From Chitinophaga nivalis (lineage in GTDB: Bacteria; Bacteroidota; Bacteroidia; Chitinophagales; Chitinophagaceae), in assembly GCF_025989125.1 (NCBI RefSeq), contig NZ_JAPDNR010000001.1:7924087-7988086 (forward strand): DNA of 64,000 nucleotides, written 5' to 3'. The notes beneath the pieces were generated by a model. That model saw only the letters and a list, made by a program, of their open reading frames with translations, was not told the origin of the DNA and did no database searches. The translations under genes and the position numbers were made by a program. Of this stretch, positions 42,606 to 51,850 are shown piece by piece (within the stretch, counting starts at the first letter, position 1; each line of letters starts with the position of its first letter).

Positions 42606-43733
42606 CTACATTAACTCTTTCAGCTTTTCCACTACGCTGTCTACTTCTTCTTTTGTATTGTTTTTGGAGAAGGAGAAACGTACGGCAATCTGGTTAGGAT
42701 TGTTGTTGAAGGCGCGAATAACGTGTGATCCGGCATTGGCGCCGGAGGTACACGCACTGCCCCCGGAAGCACAGATACCATTGATATCCAGGTTGAAGAG
42801 GATCATTTCCGTTTTTTCCGATTTAGGGAAGGCCACGTTTAACACGGTGTACAGGCTGCTGCCATGGAGGTCGCCGTTGAAGGTGACGTCCGGAATATGT
42901 TGTTGCAGCTGTGCTGCCATGTACATACGCAGGCCGTTGATATATTCACTATGCTCCGTATGGTGAGCGGTAGCCAGTTCCAGCGCTTTGGCGAAACCAA
43001 TGATACCATAGAGATTTTCAGTTCCGGCGCGCATATTGCGTTCCTGGCTGCCCCCCTGAATGAACGGGGATATCTTCACGTTTTCATTGATATACAGGAT
43101 ACCTACTCCCTTAGGACCATGGAATTTATGTCCGGCCCCGGTGATGAAGTGTATCGGTGTATTACGCAGATCAAACGGATAGTGTCCTACTGTTTGTACC
43201 GTATCAGAGTGGAAGATGGCATCAAATTCCTTGCACAGGTTACCCACCGCGTGGATGTCCAGGAGGTTACCGATCTCATTGTTGGCATGCATCAGGGTAA
43301 CGAGGCATCTTTCGCCGGCAGCTTCCAGCAGTTCCCGCAGGTGCGCCAGGTCGATATGTCCGGAGGGCAGTATTTTTACGAAAGACAGTCCTATTCCATC
43401 GTGATGGTGCAGGTATTCTACCGTATGCAGGGTCGCATGGTGCTCGATCGGTGAAGAGATGATATGTTTGCAGCCCAGATCTTTTACCGCCGCGTTAATG
43501 GCGGTATTGCTGCTTTCTGTACCACCGGAGGTAAAGAAAATTTCTCCGGGATGTGCATTTAATGCTTTGGCAACTGATTTACGGGCATTTTCTATACCCA
43601 GGCGGCTTTCTCTGCCATAGGAATAGATAGAAGAAGGATTTCCGAACTTTTCGGTCATATAGGGCAGCATCGCTTCCAGTACGGCTGGTTCCAGCGAGGT
43701 GGTGGCTGCATTGTCAAAATATATTCTTTCCAA
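42606..43733 (-). CDS. Cysteine desulfurase (IscS/NifS class V aminotransferase fold)
   Basis: A 375-residue PLP enzyme that takes sulfur from cysteine for Fe-S clusters and thio-modification. The N-terminus IYFDNAATT, the PLP-binding Lys in GAGHKFHGPKG (about 203), the HSDTVQTVG segment and the sulfur-accepting Cys in GGSACTSG (about 326) with its flexible loop identify it. It starts with TTG at 43731-43733, at the canonical N-terminus of the family. No IscU or other isc/suf gene is adjacent. Confidence 0.92.
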   Translation of the reverse strand: MERIYFDNAATTSLEPAVLEAMLPYMTEKFGNPSSIYSYGRESRLGIENARKSVAKALNAHPGEIFFTSGGTESSNTAINAAVKDLGCKHIISSPIEHHATLHTVEYLHHHDGIGLSFVKILPSGHIDLAHLRELLEAAGERCLVTLMHANNEIGNLLDIHAVGNLCKEFDAIFHSDTVQTVGHYPFDLRNTPIHFITGAGHKFHGPKGVGILYINENVKISPFIQGGSQERNMRAGTENLYGIIGFAKALELATAHHTEHSEYINGLRMYMAAQLQQHIPDVTFNGDLHGSSLYTVLNVAFPKSEKTEMILFNLDINGICASGGSACTSGANAGSHVIRAFNNNPNQIAVRFSFSKNNTKEEVDSVVEKLKELM

Positions 43734-43823
43734 TGTTGGTGGTTTTTGATAAAGAACTAATTATTAATAATGGTTGGTGGTTTAAAAAGTGTAGCAAATG
43801 TCCGAAAAAAGCAGAAATTATAA

Positions 43824-43840
43824 AAATTACGAATTACCTG
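43824..43840. repeat. Intergenic AATTAC-type repeat unit
   Basis: AAATTACGAATTACCTG between the cysteine desulfurase and LytTR regulator genes; the clearest head-to-tail copy. Confidence 0.45.
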
Positions 43841-43848
43841 CACAGGAA

Positions 43849-43887
43849 ATACGCCCCATGCAGCCGTATCAGCTACATGGGGCGTAT
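43849..43887 (-). terminator. Hairpin downstream of the LytTR regulator operon
   Basis: Perfect 12-base arms (43849-43860 and 43876-43887) enclose a 15-base loop, about 30 bases after the regulator stop. Only a short T-stretch follows on the minus strand. Confidence 0.55.
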
Positions 43888-43916
43888 GGATAAATGATAT
43901 TTTTAAAGTGGCCGGA

Positions 43917-44624
43917 TCAGGAATTCCGGTTAATGACCTCATAAAACCGTTCCCGGTAACCATCACTGATCGGAATAGACTGATTGGCGATCATGACGGT
44001 GTTTTTTTCCACACAGTGAATTTTGTTGAGTGACACCAGATAGGAACGATGTACGCGGATAAATTTATCTGCCGGTAACCGGGATTCAAATGATTTCAGG
44101 CTACGCAGCGTGAGTACCGGTAAATTATGTGTATATATTTTCGTATAGTCTTTCAGCGCTTCAATGAATAAAATATCTTCCAGATTAATTTTAATAATCT
44201 TGTATTCTGTTTTAATGAAAATGTAATCATTTACCCAGGCGCCTTCTACTCCACCTTTTTGTTGGGAGGCCAGCAATACTTCACTGACTTTGGCGGCGGC
44301 CTTGAGGAACCGTTCAAAAGGAACGGGTTTCAGGAGATAATCCACGACATCCAGGTTAAAACCATCGAGAGCGTACTCGCCATAAGCGGTAGTAAATACT
44401 ACCAATGGCGGATACTTCAACGATTTCAGAAACTGTATGCCGGTAATGTCGGGCATCTTAATATCCAGAAATACCAGATCTACCGGTTCATCCTGAATAA
44501 AACGAAGCGCTGTGGCAGCATTCTCAAACTTACCCGCCAGCGTCAGGAATGGGACCTTCCGGATATAGTCTTCCATGATTTCCAGTGCCAATGGTTCATC
44601 ATCCACTGCAATACACTTTATCAT
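43917..44624 (-). CDS. LytTR-family response regulator
   Basis: A 235-residue two-component regulator. The receiver domain (1-120) has the acidic pair DDEP (8-11), the phosphorylated Asp54 in VFLDIKMPD and a Lys in LLKPVPF. The C-terminal LytTR DNA-binding domain (about 135-235) shows DYIFIKTEYKIIKI, LRSLKSFESRLP and FIRVHRSYLV. It overlaps the sensor kinase gene by ATGA. Such pairs in Bacteroidota often control nearby or unlinked envelope genes; no target site is identified here. Confidence 0.93.
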   Translation of the reverse strand: MIKCIAVDDEPLALEIMEDYIRKVPFLTLAGKFENAATALRFIQDEPVDLVFLDIKMPDITGIQFLKSLKYPPLVVFTTAYGEYALDGFNLDVVDYLLKPVPFERFLKAAAKVSEVLLASQQKGGVEGAWVNDYIFIKTEYKIIKINLEDILFIEALKDYTKIYTHNLPVLTLRSLKSFESRLPADKFIRVHRSYLVSLNKIHCVEKNTVMIANQSIPISDGYRERFYEVINRNS

Positions 44625-45916
44625 TTTTTCAACACTATTTTAAGATTAACAATAAATTGGTTTTCAGTTTCGCTGATATCGATTTCATGTTCATCGGCAT
44701 ATAGCATTCCAAGCCTTTTTAATACATTTTGTAAACCTATTCCGCCTCGTTCTGCTACGCGCTCTTTAAAGTGGCTGTTGGCGACTTTCAGTTGCACGGT
44801 ATTTTCTTCAATCGCAATAGCAATATCTATAAATGATTTCTCTGTATAGCTGATGCCATGCTTAAAGGCGTTTTCTACAAAAGGTACCAGGAGCATAGGT
44901 TCTATCTGTTGCCTGGTGGCTTCACCGGCTAAGCGGTAATGAATATTCATATCATCCGGTAAACGTAAGCGCTGAATATCTATGTAATCCTGAAGATATT
45001 TTAGTTCCTGCGACAACATCACTTTATCTTCATTGGACTCATAGATCATATAGCGCATGATGGTTGACAGTTTCAGTATAGCATGTTCTGTTTGTTTGGA
45101 TTGTTTGTGTGCCAGTGAGTAAATAGTATTCAGACAATTAAAAAGAAAATGAGGATTGATTTGTGATTTCAGGAATTTCAGTTCTGCATCCAGCTTCTCC
45201 ACCTTTAAGGCCTCTCTTTGTTTTTCGCTGTTAAACCATTGCATGGCAATCTTGATAAAGCCACTCATAAACAACATCAGCAAACCAAATACACTGGAAC
45301 GTCGTATAACTTCCGGGAAGAACAGGAACTGCCAGAAAGAAGGCTCCTCTCCTACCCGCGTGGCAATCGCAATACCTGTCATAGCAGGGCCGGGTGTCAG
45401 TGGTCGTATACTGTCCGTACCGGAAGGTGCATGCGTGGCGCTGATGGTTACTAACTGTCCTTCGGTAGCCGGTAATGTTTCTCCTGTAGTCAGCATCTTA
45501 AAATGCTGCCTCCTTGCTTCCTGAAACGCGGGAAGGCTGTCCGATGTTACCGGGAATCCGGAATTCTTTTTATCGAGGCGTAGTTCCGTTGCTTTCCAGG
45601 GTGTAAAAAACTTAAAAAAATAAAAGTCCAATGCCGCTTGCTGCAGCGTAGACAACACCAATAACAGAATGATACTGCTTATGTATAACACTATTTTTTT
45701 CCCGTTAAAAAAACGGGGTATCAATACATAAATATTGAGATAAAAAATAGCAATCAAAAAAAAGTTACCAATCAGTTCTTTGATAAAAATCCCCCTGTGT
45801 AATATCTGAATCCGATAGATAAAAAACGGAAAAAATAGAAAGCATGCCCATCCCAGGACGTGCAGTGATACGATAAAGGGGCGATTCCTAAAAATCTGTT
45901 TGAAACTTAGCATCAT
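44621..45916 (-). CDS. LytS/YehU-type sensor histidine kinase
   Basis: A 431-residue membrane kinase. Four hydrophobic segments form the N-terminal part (about 10-110 and 205-225), with an extracytoplasmic loop between the third and fourth. The His_kinase motif SQINPHFLFNCLNTI carries the phosphorylated His near 256, and an ATPase domain follows (VPFVENAFKHGI N-box and GIGLQNVLKRLGMLY). It is the first gene of the two-gene operon with the LytTR regulator. The signal it senses is unknown. Confidence 0.92.
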   Translation of the reverse strand: MMLSFKQIFRNRPFIVSLHVLGWACFLFFPFFIYRIQILHRGIFIKELIGNFFLIAIFYLNIYVLIPRFFNGKKIVLYISSIILLLVLSTLQQAALDFYFFKFFTPWKATELRLDKKNSGFPVTSDSLPAFQEARRQHFKMLTTGETLPATEGQLVTISATHAPSGTDSIRPLTPGPAMTGIAIATRVGEEPSFWQFLFFPEVIRRSSVFGLLMLFMSGFIKIAMQWFNSEKQREALKVEKLDAELKFLKSQINPHFLFNCLNTIYSLAHKQSKQTEHAILKLSTIMRYMIYESNEDKVMLSQELKYLQDYIDIQRLRLPDDMNIHYRLAGEATRQQIEPMLLVPFVENAFKHGISYTEKSFIDIAIAIEENTVQLKVANSHFKERVAERGGIGLQNVLKRLGMLYADEHEIDISETENQFIVNLKIVLKK

Positions 45917-46110
45917 TTGGTTTGATGCGATAAACTTACATTAGATAGGGTTACACTTGTGTTAAAGTTTGTTAATCCGTATATAAGGGATTGTTAAAAT
46001 TAAAGTTAAACTAAAAAAAATAAACTTCATAGAAAATCCTGTCCGATTTCCGTAATAAAATCAGATTTTACTATCCTTTAAGGGGTACTGTGAATCCGCA
46101 GCAGTCCTGC

Positions 46111-46461
46111 TTACTGCGCCTCTGCGATCTGCATATCCCGGAGTTCCTCTACGGTGATACCAGGCGATTTATGTTCCATCATTTTTTTCATAACTGCTGT
46201 TCCAACACGCAGTGCATCTTCTTTTGAATGAAAGGCCTGATTACCAGGCAAACCCGGTATATCATCCTGGTAAATATAAGGATGCCTATCTACCAGCACC
46301 TTATATCCCCATCCACCATTTACCGGAAACGACTCCACCGCAAACTGATAGTTTGCGGTGGACTTTATTGATTTCTTTTTATACTGTACAGCCAGTACTA
46401 CCAGCCCTATCAGCAACACCGTGCCGATAAGCGCCCTGTTTTGCTTAATCATTTTTTTCAT
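46111..46461 (-). CDS. DUF4907 family protein with membrane anchor
   Basis: A 116-residue protein. Residues about 9-24 form one membrane segment or uncleaved signal; the rest is a small domain starting YQFAVESFPVNGGWGYKVLVD and containing NQAFHSKEDALRVG, which is the DUF4907 pattern. The start at 46461 overlaps the Kelch gene by 17 bases; the longer frame to 46536 has no family support. DUF4907, Kelch and DUF4270 genes occur together in related genomes, as here, but their shared function is not known to me. Confidence 0.75.
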   Translation of the reverse strand: MKKMIKQNRALIGTVLLIGLVVLAVQYKKKSIKSTANYQFAVESFPVNGGWGYKVLVDRHPYIYQDDIPGLPGNQAFHSKEDALRVGTAVMKKMMEHKSPGITVEELRDMQIAEAQ

Positions 46462-47449
46462 ATTCCGCAGTCGGATCAAATTCAAAGAAATTATCCAGGT
46501 ACAGGCTGGAGCTGGCGCCCAGGCCCACAAAGCCACGATTCTTCACTGTGAAGCCCACTGCACCGGAACGGGCAGCACCTTCGAAATCTGTTTTCTGCAG
46601 CCAGGTATCCCCTTCCGGTGTATATTCCCACACGGCTGTAGACAGCGAACCTTTGTTGCCACATACAATATATCCTTTGCCTCTCAGGGCAAAAGCTGCG
46701 GCGCCACTACCTTTGAAATTATAGTCATCATCATAGCTGTCATCACTGAGGTTATCGATGCTCCGAAGCGGTTCCCATTTGCGTGTATTACCGTTAAAGG
46801 CAAAAAAGTCGGATACAAAAGAAGCACTGGAAGTGCCCATCATGACATACGCGCGATTATTGATCACAAAAACAGAAGCATCTGATCTTTTATTCCCCGG
46901 ATAACTATCTACCTGCGTAAAAAGATCCTTTGCCGGATCATATTCCCAGGTATCTTTTAACCAGTTACCATCATATCCGGTAGTGATGTATCCTTTATTA
47001 TTGAGGGAAAAAGCCACCGCGCCATAACGTTTCGTTCCCGGAAAATCATTTTTTCTGGTCCAGCTATCTGTCCGCGGATCATACTCGTAAAAATCATTCA
47101 GTCTATCTCTTCCGTTGTATCCCGTACCTACATATCCCTTTCCTCCAATGGACATGGCTATTGCGTTGCTACGGCCTTCGCCCGTAAATGCAGCCCGCTG
47201 ACGAAACTGATTTATATCCGGGTCATATGCCCAGAGAATACCCGCCAGCCGGTCATCTCCATCATATCCGGTACCAATATATGCTGTGTCATTAATGACA
47301 AAGCAAACCGCGGCACTTCTACCCACGCCATCGAATGGCGAACGTGCCATCCAGTTTCCCAACTTATCCGAACTGGAATCATCCTTCGAACAGGCCATTA
47401 AGAAAGCCATTAATAATAAATAGTAACCTTTGAGATATCGCATTAGCAT
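46445..47449 (-). CDS. Kelch-repeat lipoprotein
   Basis: A 334-residue protein with a lipoprotein signal (LLLMAFLMAC, Cys about 20). It then shows six regularly spaced Kelch-type blades with the pattern GYVGTGYNGRDRLNDFYEYDP and W..K.DFPG, predicting a beta-propeller. Start candidates are ATG at 47449 and at 47443. Its end overlaps the DUF4907 gene and it is divergent from the DUF4270 gene. A surface or periplasmic binding role is likely; the ligand is unknown. Confidence 0.85.
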   Translation of the reverse strand: MLMRYLKGYYLLLMAFLMACSKDDSSSDKLGNWMARSPFDGVGRSAAVCFVINDTAYIGTGYDGDDRLAGILWAYDPDINQFRQRAAFTGEGRSNAIAMSIGGKGYVGTGYNGRDRLNDFYEYDPRTDSWTRKNDFPGTKRYGAVAFSLNNKGYITTGYDGNWLKDTWEYDPAKDLFTQVDSYPGNKRSDASVFVINNRAYVMMGTSSASFVSDFFAFNGNTRKWEPLRSIDNLSDDSYDDDYNFKGSGAAAFALRGKGYIVCGNKGSLSTAVWEYTPEGDTWLQKTDFEGAARSGAVGFTVKNRGFVGLGASSSLYLDNFFEFDPTAEYEKND

Positions 47450-47690
47450 GTTCTTTTTACTGCTGCCAAAATTATCCGCAGAAGTATTCCATCAAACAGG
47501 AAATAGCTGTTCCTGCTTTTTTAGCGGACAGATACCCCTATTTCATCTGCCAATTGCAATCTTTCCGTTAAAACGCCCGCCTGGGCACGCCGGGCAGCAT
47601 AAGGAACAGATCCGCTGATTCATCGACAAATTTTGGCTGTTGGCATATTACAGCGATTGTAAGTATAGATCCTGTCTAAAATTGCGCACC

Positions 47691-49022
47691 ATGAATCATA
47701 CTATGTGTTATTTATTTTCCAGGCATTCCTGTAACCGTAGCGGCCAGTTTTTGTGGGTCCTGTTATGGTGGGTTGTTTTTACTGCCTGCGAAAAGACCGG
47801 TTTCAACAACGAGAATATTGTAGGTAGCGAAAAAACAGATTACATTCTTACCGATACCCTTACCCTGCAGGTGAAAACGATTCAGTATGACTCGATCCCC
47901 ACTTCCGGGTCGGGCGTATTGCTGGCCGGCAAACGTATCGATCCCCTATTCGGGAAAATTACTGCCAGCTCCTTTTTCCAGGTAGCCAAACCCGGCACCA
48001 TCGACATCCCTAAGACCGGATCAAAGTACGATTCCATCCGGCTGTTGATGCGCCCCACCGGCTACATTTCCGGCGACTCCCTGCCGGTGCAGCAGTATCA
48101 GGTATACCGTGTCATCTCAGAGATCAAATTCCCCAAAGACTCTATCTATCTGTACAATAAAAGTAAGTTCCCTACCGAAAGTACCCCCATTGGTACTTTC
48201 AATGGTATCGTATATCCCAGGTCCGACCGGCAGATCAGCATCCCCCTCACTGATGTGCTGGGGGAACAACTTTTCAACATGATGCGGGATAAAAGCCCGG
48301 ATATCACCGATGCCGGTAAGTTCCTGGATTTCTTCAAAGGACTGCAGGTGAGGGGCGGCGCCAACAATAAAGCCGTGATGGCTTTTATGGCTGGTGATAC
48401 CACCTTGAAAATCCGGCTGTATTATCATACCAACGAAATCATCACTACCGTAAAATATGTAGACTTCCAGATGCAGGCAGCCAATCTGCAGTTCAACCAG
48501 GTACTGGCGGAACGCAGCGGCACCCCCCTGGAAGCCTTTTCTGAAACGGTCAAAGAGCTGCCCTCTACCAGCATGAAAAATATTGCGTATATGCAGCCTA
48601 TAACGGGAGTGGCTACACGTATTGACATTCCCTATCTGAAAAATCTGCCTTTCCTGGGTAAGTTTTTCAAAATCATGAAAGCAACCCTGATTGTATCGCC
48701 TCAATCAGATACGTATACAGATTTCCGGCTGCCGCCACGATTGGTACTGTGCCAGGTAGACAATAAAAACCGGGTTACAGACTCGCTGTCCTATGGCCTG
48801 CTGACGCTGGATGATCTCTATAATCTGAATACCACCTACACCTACGATATCACCAAGTATTGTGTCAATCAGCTGACGGTACTCGATTTTCATTCCAGGG
48901 GATTGCTGCTCACACCAGGTGTGTCTGACAGCAAAGGTACCCTGGACCGGCTGGCCATAGGCGATCATTATAACAAAAGAAATAAACTCACTGTACAGTT
49001 ATACTACCTGTTGTATAAATAA
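47691..49022 (+). CDS. DUF4270 family lipoprotein
   Basis: A 443-residue protein with a lipoprotein signal (LWVLLWWVVFTAC, Cys about 33). The mature region begins with acidic and Thr-rich sequence followed by beta strands, and includes PISTSGSGVLLAGKRIDPLFGKITASSFFQ, the signature region of DUF4270. The ATG at 47691 is chosen over the TTG of the longer frame at 47640. The beta-barrel gene follows after eight bases. Family members are exported and often next to Kelch and barrel proteins; function is not established. Confidence 0.82.
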   Translation: MNHTMCYLFSRHSCNRSGQFLWVLLWWVVFTACEKTGFNNENIVGSEKTDYILTDTLTLQVKTIQYDSIPTSGSGVLLAGKRIDPLFGKITASSFFQVAKPGTIDIPKTGSKYDSIRLLMRPTGYISGDSLPVQQYQVYRVISEIKFPKDSIYLYNKSKFPTESTPIGTFNGIVYPRSDRQISIPLTDVLGEQLFNMMRDKSPDITDAGKFLDFFKGLQVRGGANNKAVMAFMAGDTTLKIRLYYHTNEIITTVKYVDFQMQAANLQFNQVLAERSGTPLEAFSETVKELPSTSMKNIAYMQPITGVATRIDIPYLKNLPFLGKFFKIMKATLIVSPQSDTYTDFRLPPRLVLCQVDNKNRVTDSLSYGLLTLDDLYNLNTTYTYDITKYCVNQLTVLDFHSRGLLLTPGVSDSKGTLDRLAIGDHYNKRNKLTVQLYYLLYK

Positions 49023-49030
49023 GGACGCCC

Positions 49031-50260
49031 ATGCGAATAAAAATATTTACCGGCTTTATCCTGCTGCTGCTTTGCCACACTACCATTAAAGCACAGCACG
49101 GGCTTAATTCCCTTTATTCTGCCTACGGTATAGGCGACCTGGAAGAAAAGGATTACAGCCGCAATTTTGGCCTTGGAAGTGCTGGTATCGGTCGTAGTCA
49201 CACCGGTTATCTGAATGAGCTGAATCCCGCTTCCTACGGCAACCTGCCTACGCAGAATTTTTTCTTTGAAATTTCTCCCCGGGTACAACAGGTGACTTAT
49301 ACCGGCAATAATGTATCGCAAAATGCATGGGATCTTACCTTCAAGAAACTGGCTGTAGGCTTCAAAGCCACTAAGTTCTGGGGAATCAGCGCCGGCATTA
49401 CACCTTTCACTACCATCAACTACAAACTGGTGAATACCCATTTCGTCACCGGCACCGGCGTTCCCGTTACGGCTACCACCACCGGTACCGGCGGTATTAA
49501 CCGGCCCTATATTTCCAATGCCATCCGGATCAACAAAAACTTTTCCGTCGGCGTATCCACGGCCTTTCTCTTTGGCCCTATGAATACCCTGCAGGCCATT
49601 GGCACCGACTCTTTCCTCACTGAACATAAAAGGTATACCTTCAAACCCAACTTCACAGCAGGTGTACAGTACATCGGAAAAATAAAGGACTCCTGGGAGC
49701 TGGGACTGGGCGCCACCTATCGTTTTGAATCGCGGCTACAGATACGGGAGAAAATAAACATCACCGACAAAGATGAAACCTCTTTGTATAAAGAGCAACT
49801 GGAATCTACCTACTTCACCCTGCCGGCACAATACGGCGCAGGTATTTCACTGTCCAACGGTACTTTCACCTGGGTGGCTGATTACCGCCGCCAGGCCTGG
49901 AACGGGCTGAATAAAAAAACCAACAGCTATGTATACCGCGATGGAGAACGATATGCGATGGGGGTGGAATATGCGCTCAAAAAACATTATCTCTACCAAA
50001 CCTTTGAGGGTACTGTATTTCAGGCTGGATTCAGTTATAATAAAACGCCGCTGGTGATCAAAGACCAGCAGATCAAAGACATCTCCGGTACGCTGGGGAT
50101 ATCGTTCCCCAACAGCACCGGACAGCTCCGGTATTACATGGGAATAGAAGCAGGCCAACGCGGTACCAGTAAAAACGGACTGATAAAAGAAAACTACTTC
50201 AACGTGCTGTTTAATTTTACCTTAAGGGATATCTGGTTCTTTAAGCGGCTGGCACAATAG
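49031..50260 (+). CDS. Outer membrane beta-barrel protein (FadL/OMPP1-like pattern)
   Basis: A 409-residue protein with a signal peptide ending TIKAQ (residue 21). The mature start, with NSLYSAYGIGDLEEKDYSRN and LGSAGIGRSHTGYLNELNPASYG, is typical of Bacteroidota barrels related to FadL/OMPP1. Alternating amphipathic strands continue to a C-terminal Phe-rich end. It is cotranscribed with the DUF4270 lipoprotein gene eight bases upstream. It may be a channel for hydrophobic molecules or an assembly partner of the lipoprotein; the substrate is unknown. Confidence 0.75.
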   Translation: MRIKIFTGFILLLLCHTTIKAQHGLNSLYSAYGIGDLEEKDYSRNFGLGSAGIGRSHTGYLNELNPASYGNLPTQNFFFEISPRVQQVTYTGNNVSQNAWDLTFKKLAVGFKATKFWGISAGITPFTTINYKLVNTHFVTGTGVPVTATTTGTGGINRPYISNAIRINKNFSVGVSTAFLFGPMNTLQAIGTDSFLTEHKRYTFKPNFTAGVQYIGKIKDSWELGLGATYRFESRLQIREKINITDKDETSLYKEQLESTYFTLPAQYGAGISLSNGTFTWVADYRRQAWNGLNKKTNSYVYRDGERYAMGVEYALKKHYLYQTFEGTVFQAGFSYNKTPLVIKDQQIKDISGTLGISFPNSTGQLRYYMGIEAGQRGTSKNGLIKENYFNVLFNFTLRDIWFFKRLAQ

Positions 50261-50278
50261 CCAGCGGATGTGGAGATA

Positions 50279-50313
50279 CCGGCACGCGACCTGTCAGCCA
50301 GGTGCTGTGCCGG
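50279..50313. terminator. Hairpin between the convergent barrel and GH1 genes
   Basis: CCGGCAC (50279-50285) pairs with GTGCCGG (50307-50313) and an inner ACCTG/CAGGT stem is present. It covers the last codons of the GH1 gene. There is no T-run, so the call is tentative. Confidence 0.35.
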
Positions 50314-51655
50314 TCAGCAGCTCCCGGAACCAATAGCCGGAATCTTTGATGATACGCTGCTGGGTATCGAAATTCGTATATACCAGACCGAAACGGGCGC
50401 GATACCCTTCGGCCCATTCGAAATTATCTGTGAGGGTCCACGCGAAATATCCATCTACCGGAATACCTTCTTTCTTTGCTTTCAATACAGCTGCCAGGTA
50501 TTCCTGGAAATAGTTGATGCGGGCAGTATCGTGAATACGGCCACCAGGTTCAGGGGTGTCGGTAAAAGCAGCGCCACCTTCGGTGACAATCAGCTTTTTC
50601 ACCTGGTCGTAAGCGGCAAACTGTTTCAGCATTTCATACAACCCATCTCCATTGATTTCCCATCCCAGACCGGTTACCGGCACGTTCCGGTAGCGGGCTT
50701 TCACTTCCGATATTTTTACCACCGGCATAAAGGCATTATACTTCACCACCAGGGGGAAATAATTTTGTACGCCGATAAAATCGAAGTCGAAGGCCAGCCG
50801 GTCCCAATCGCGCCACAGTGCATACCGGCGTTCGATCCGTTTCAGCAGCGGGAAGTCTGCCGCCGGATATCCCATGCCCAGCGCAGGTTCCAGGAACATG
50901 CGGTTGAAGAGCGCATCGGCTCTCCGGGCAGCCAGCAGATCGGATTCACTGTTGGTATAAGGGATGATGCGGGAACAGGATAAAGAGGTTCCGATCACAG
51001 CGCCAGGTACTTCTTCCCGCACAACCCGCCCTCCTTCTGCCTGTGCTAATGTCACATGATGAACGGCCGGCAGGAAATAAGACAAGCCGAATTTCCCCGG
51101 CGCATGTACGCCCAGCATATATCCCAGTGCGGTGAAACCGAATGGCTCATTCATCACAATCCAATGCTTCACTTTATTGCCATATTCGCGGGTGCATATC
51201 CGTACAAATTCTTCAAAGGCAAATACCACTCCCCGGTGACACCAGCCCCCCTTGTGTTCCAGCGCCTGGGGCAGATCCCAATGGTACAGGGTAACATAAG
51301 GCTCCAGTCCCAGCTCCAGACAGGCGTCGATAACCCGGTGATAGAAGTCAATGCCCGCCTGGTTTACCGCACCGGTGCCTTTCGGCATGATGCGCGACCA
51401 CGAGAGGGAGAAACGGAATACAGAGAACCCTAACAGCTTTGCCAGCAGGATATCCTGGGTATAGCGGTTGTAAAAATCACAGGCGATCTGTGCATGACTT
51501 TTGTCTTTGATTTTTCCTTTACGGGAAGAGAAGGTATCCCAGATAGAAAGGCCTTTGCCATCTGCAGAGAAGGCACCTTCATTTTGAAAAGCGGAAATAG
51601 TAACGCCCCATAAAAAATCATCCCCGAAATCCTTACGTGTAAAGGGCACAGCCAT
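50294..51655 (-). CDS. Family 1 glycoside hydrolase (beta-glucosidase type)
   Basis: A 453-residue TIM-barrel glycosidase. The N-terminal FLWGVTISAFQNEGA, the acid/base Glu in WIVMNEPFG (about 180) and the nucleophile Glu in LIVTEGGAAF (about 365) are present; the usual TENG of the nucleophile motif is TEGG. No signal peptide is seen, so it acts in the cytoplasm on imported beta-glycosides. The ATG at 51655 fits the family; ATGs at 51664 and 51706 would extend it. No transport gene is adjacent. Confidence 0.9.
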   Translation of the reverse strand: MAVPFTRKDFGDDFLWGVTISAFQNEGAFSADGKGLSIWDTFSSRKGKIKDKSHAQIACDFYNRYTQDILLAKLLGFSVFRFSLSWSRIMPKGTGAVNQAGIDFYHRVIDACLELGLEPYVTLYHWDLPQALEHKGGWCHRGVVFAFEEFVRICTREYGNKVKHWIVMNEPFGFTALGYMLGVHAPGKFGLSYFLPAVHHVTLAQAEGGRVVREEVPGAVIGTSLSCSRIIPYTNSESDLLAARRADALFNRMFLEPALGMGYPAADFPLLKRIERRYALWRDWDRLAFDFDFIGVQNYFPLVVKYNAFMPVVKISEVKARYRNVPVTGLGWEINGDGLYEMLKQFAAYDQVKKLIVTEGGAAFTDTPEPGGRIHDTARINYFQEYLAAVLKAKKEGIPVDGYFAWTLTDNFEWAEGYRARFGLVYTNFDTQQRIIKDSGYWFRELLTGTAPG

Positions 51656-51850
51656 CTTTTGCATATGCAATACTGTAAAAGGGTGCCGGTGTGTTGCACC
51701 ACCCAATAAAGCTGCAGTTTACAATAGTTTTCGGGGAATAACGATTATATAATTGTTAAGTCTGCAGATCCGGTTGTTATCCGCGGCAATACCTCACCTT
51801 TTATCATTTCCCTTACCGGTTACCTCAGTTCTTTTATTATTTTTGACGCT

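Noticed and set aside
43757..43966. Short minus-strand frame after the LytTR regulator
   Set aside because: It overlaps the regulator end and a hairpin and lacks a coding pattern.
51838..51845. TATTTTTG as promoter box of the FGE-like gene
   Set aside because: It ends only five bases before the ATG, so the start site would fall inside the gene.
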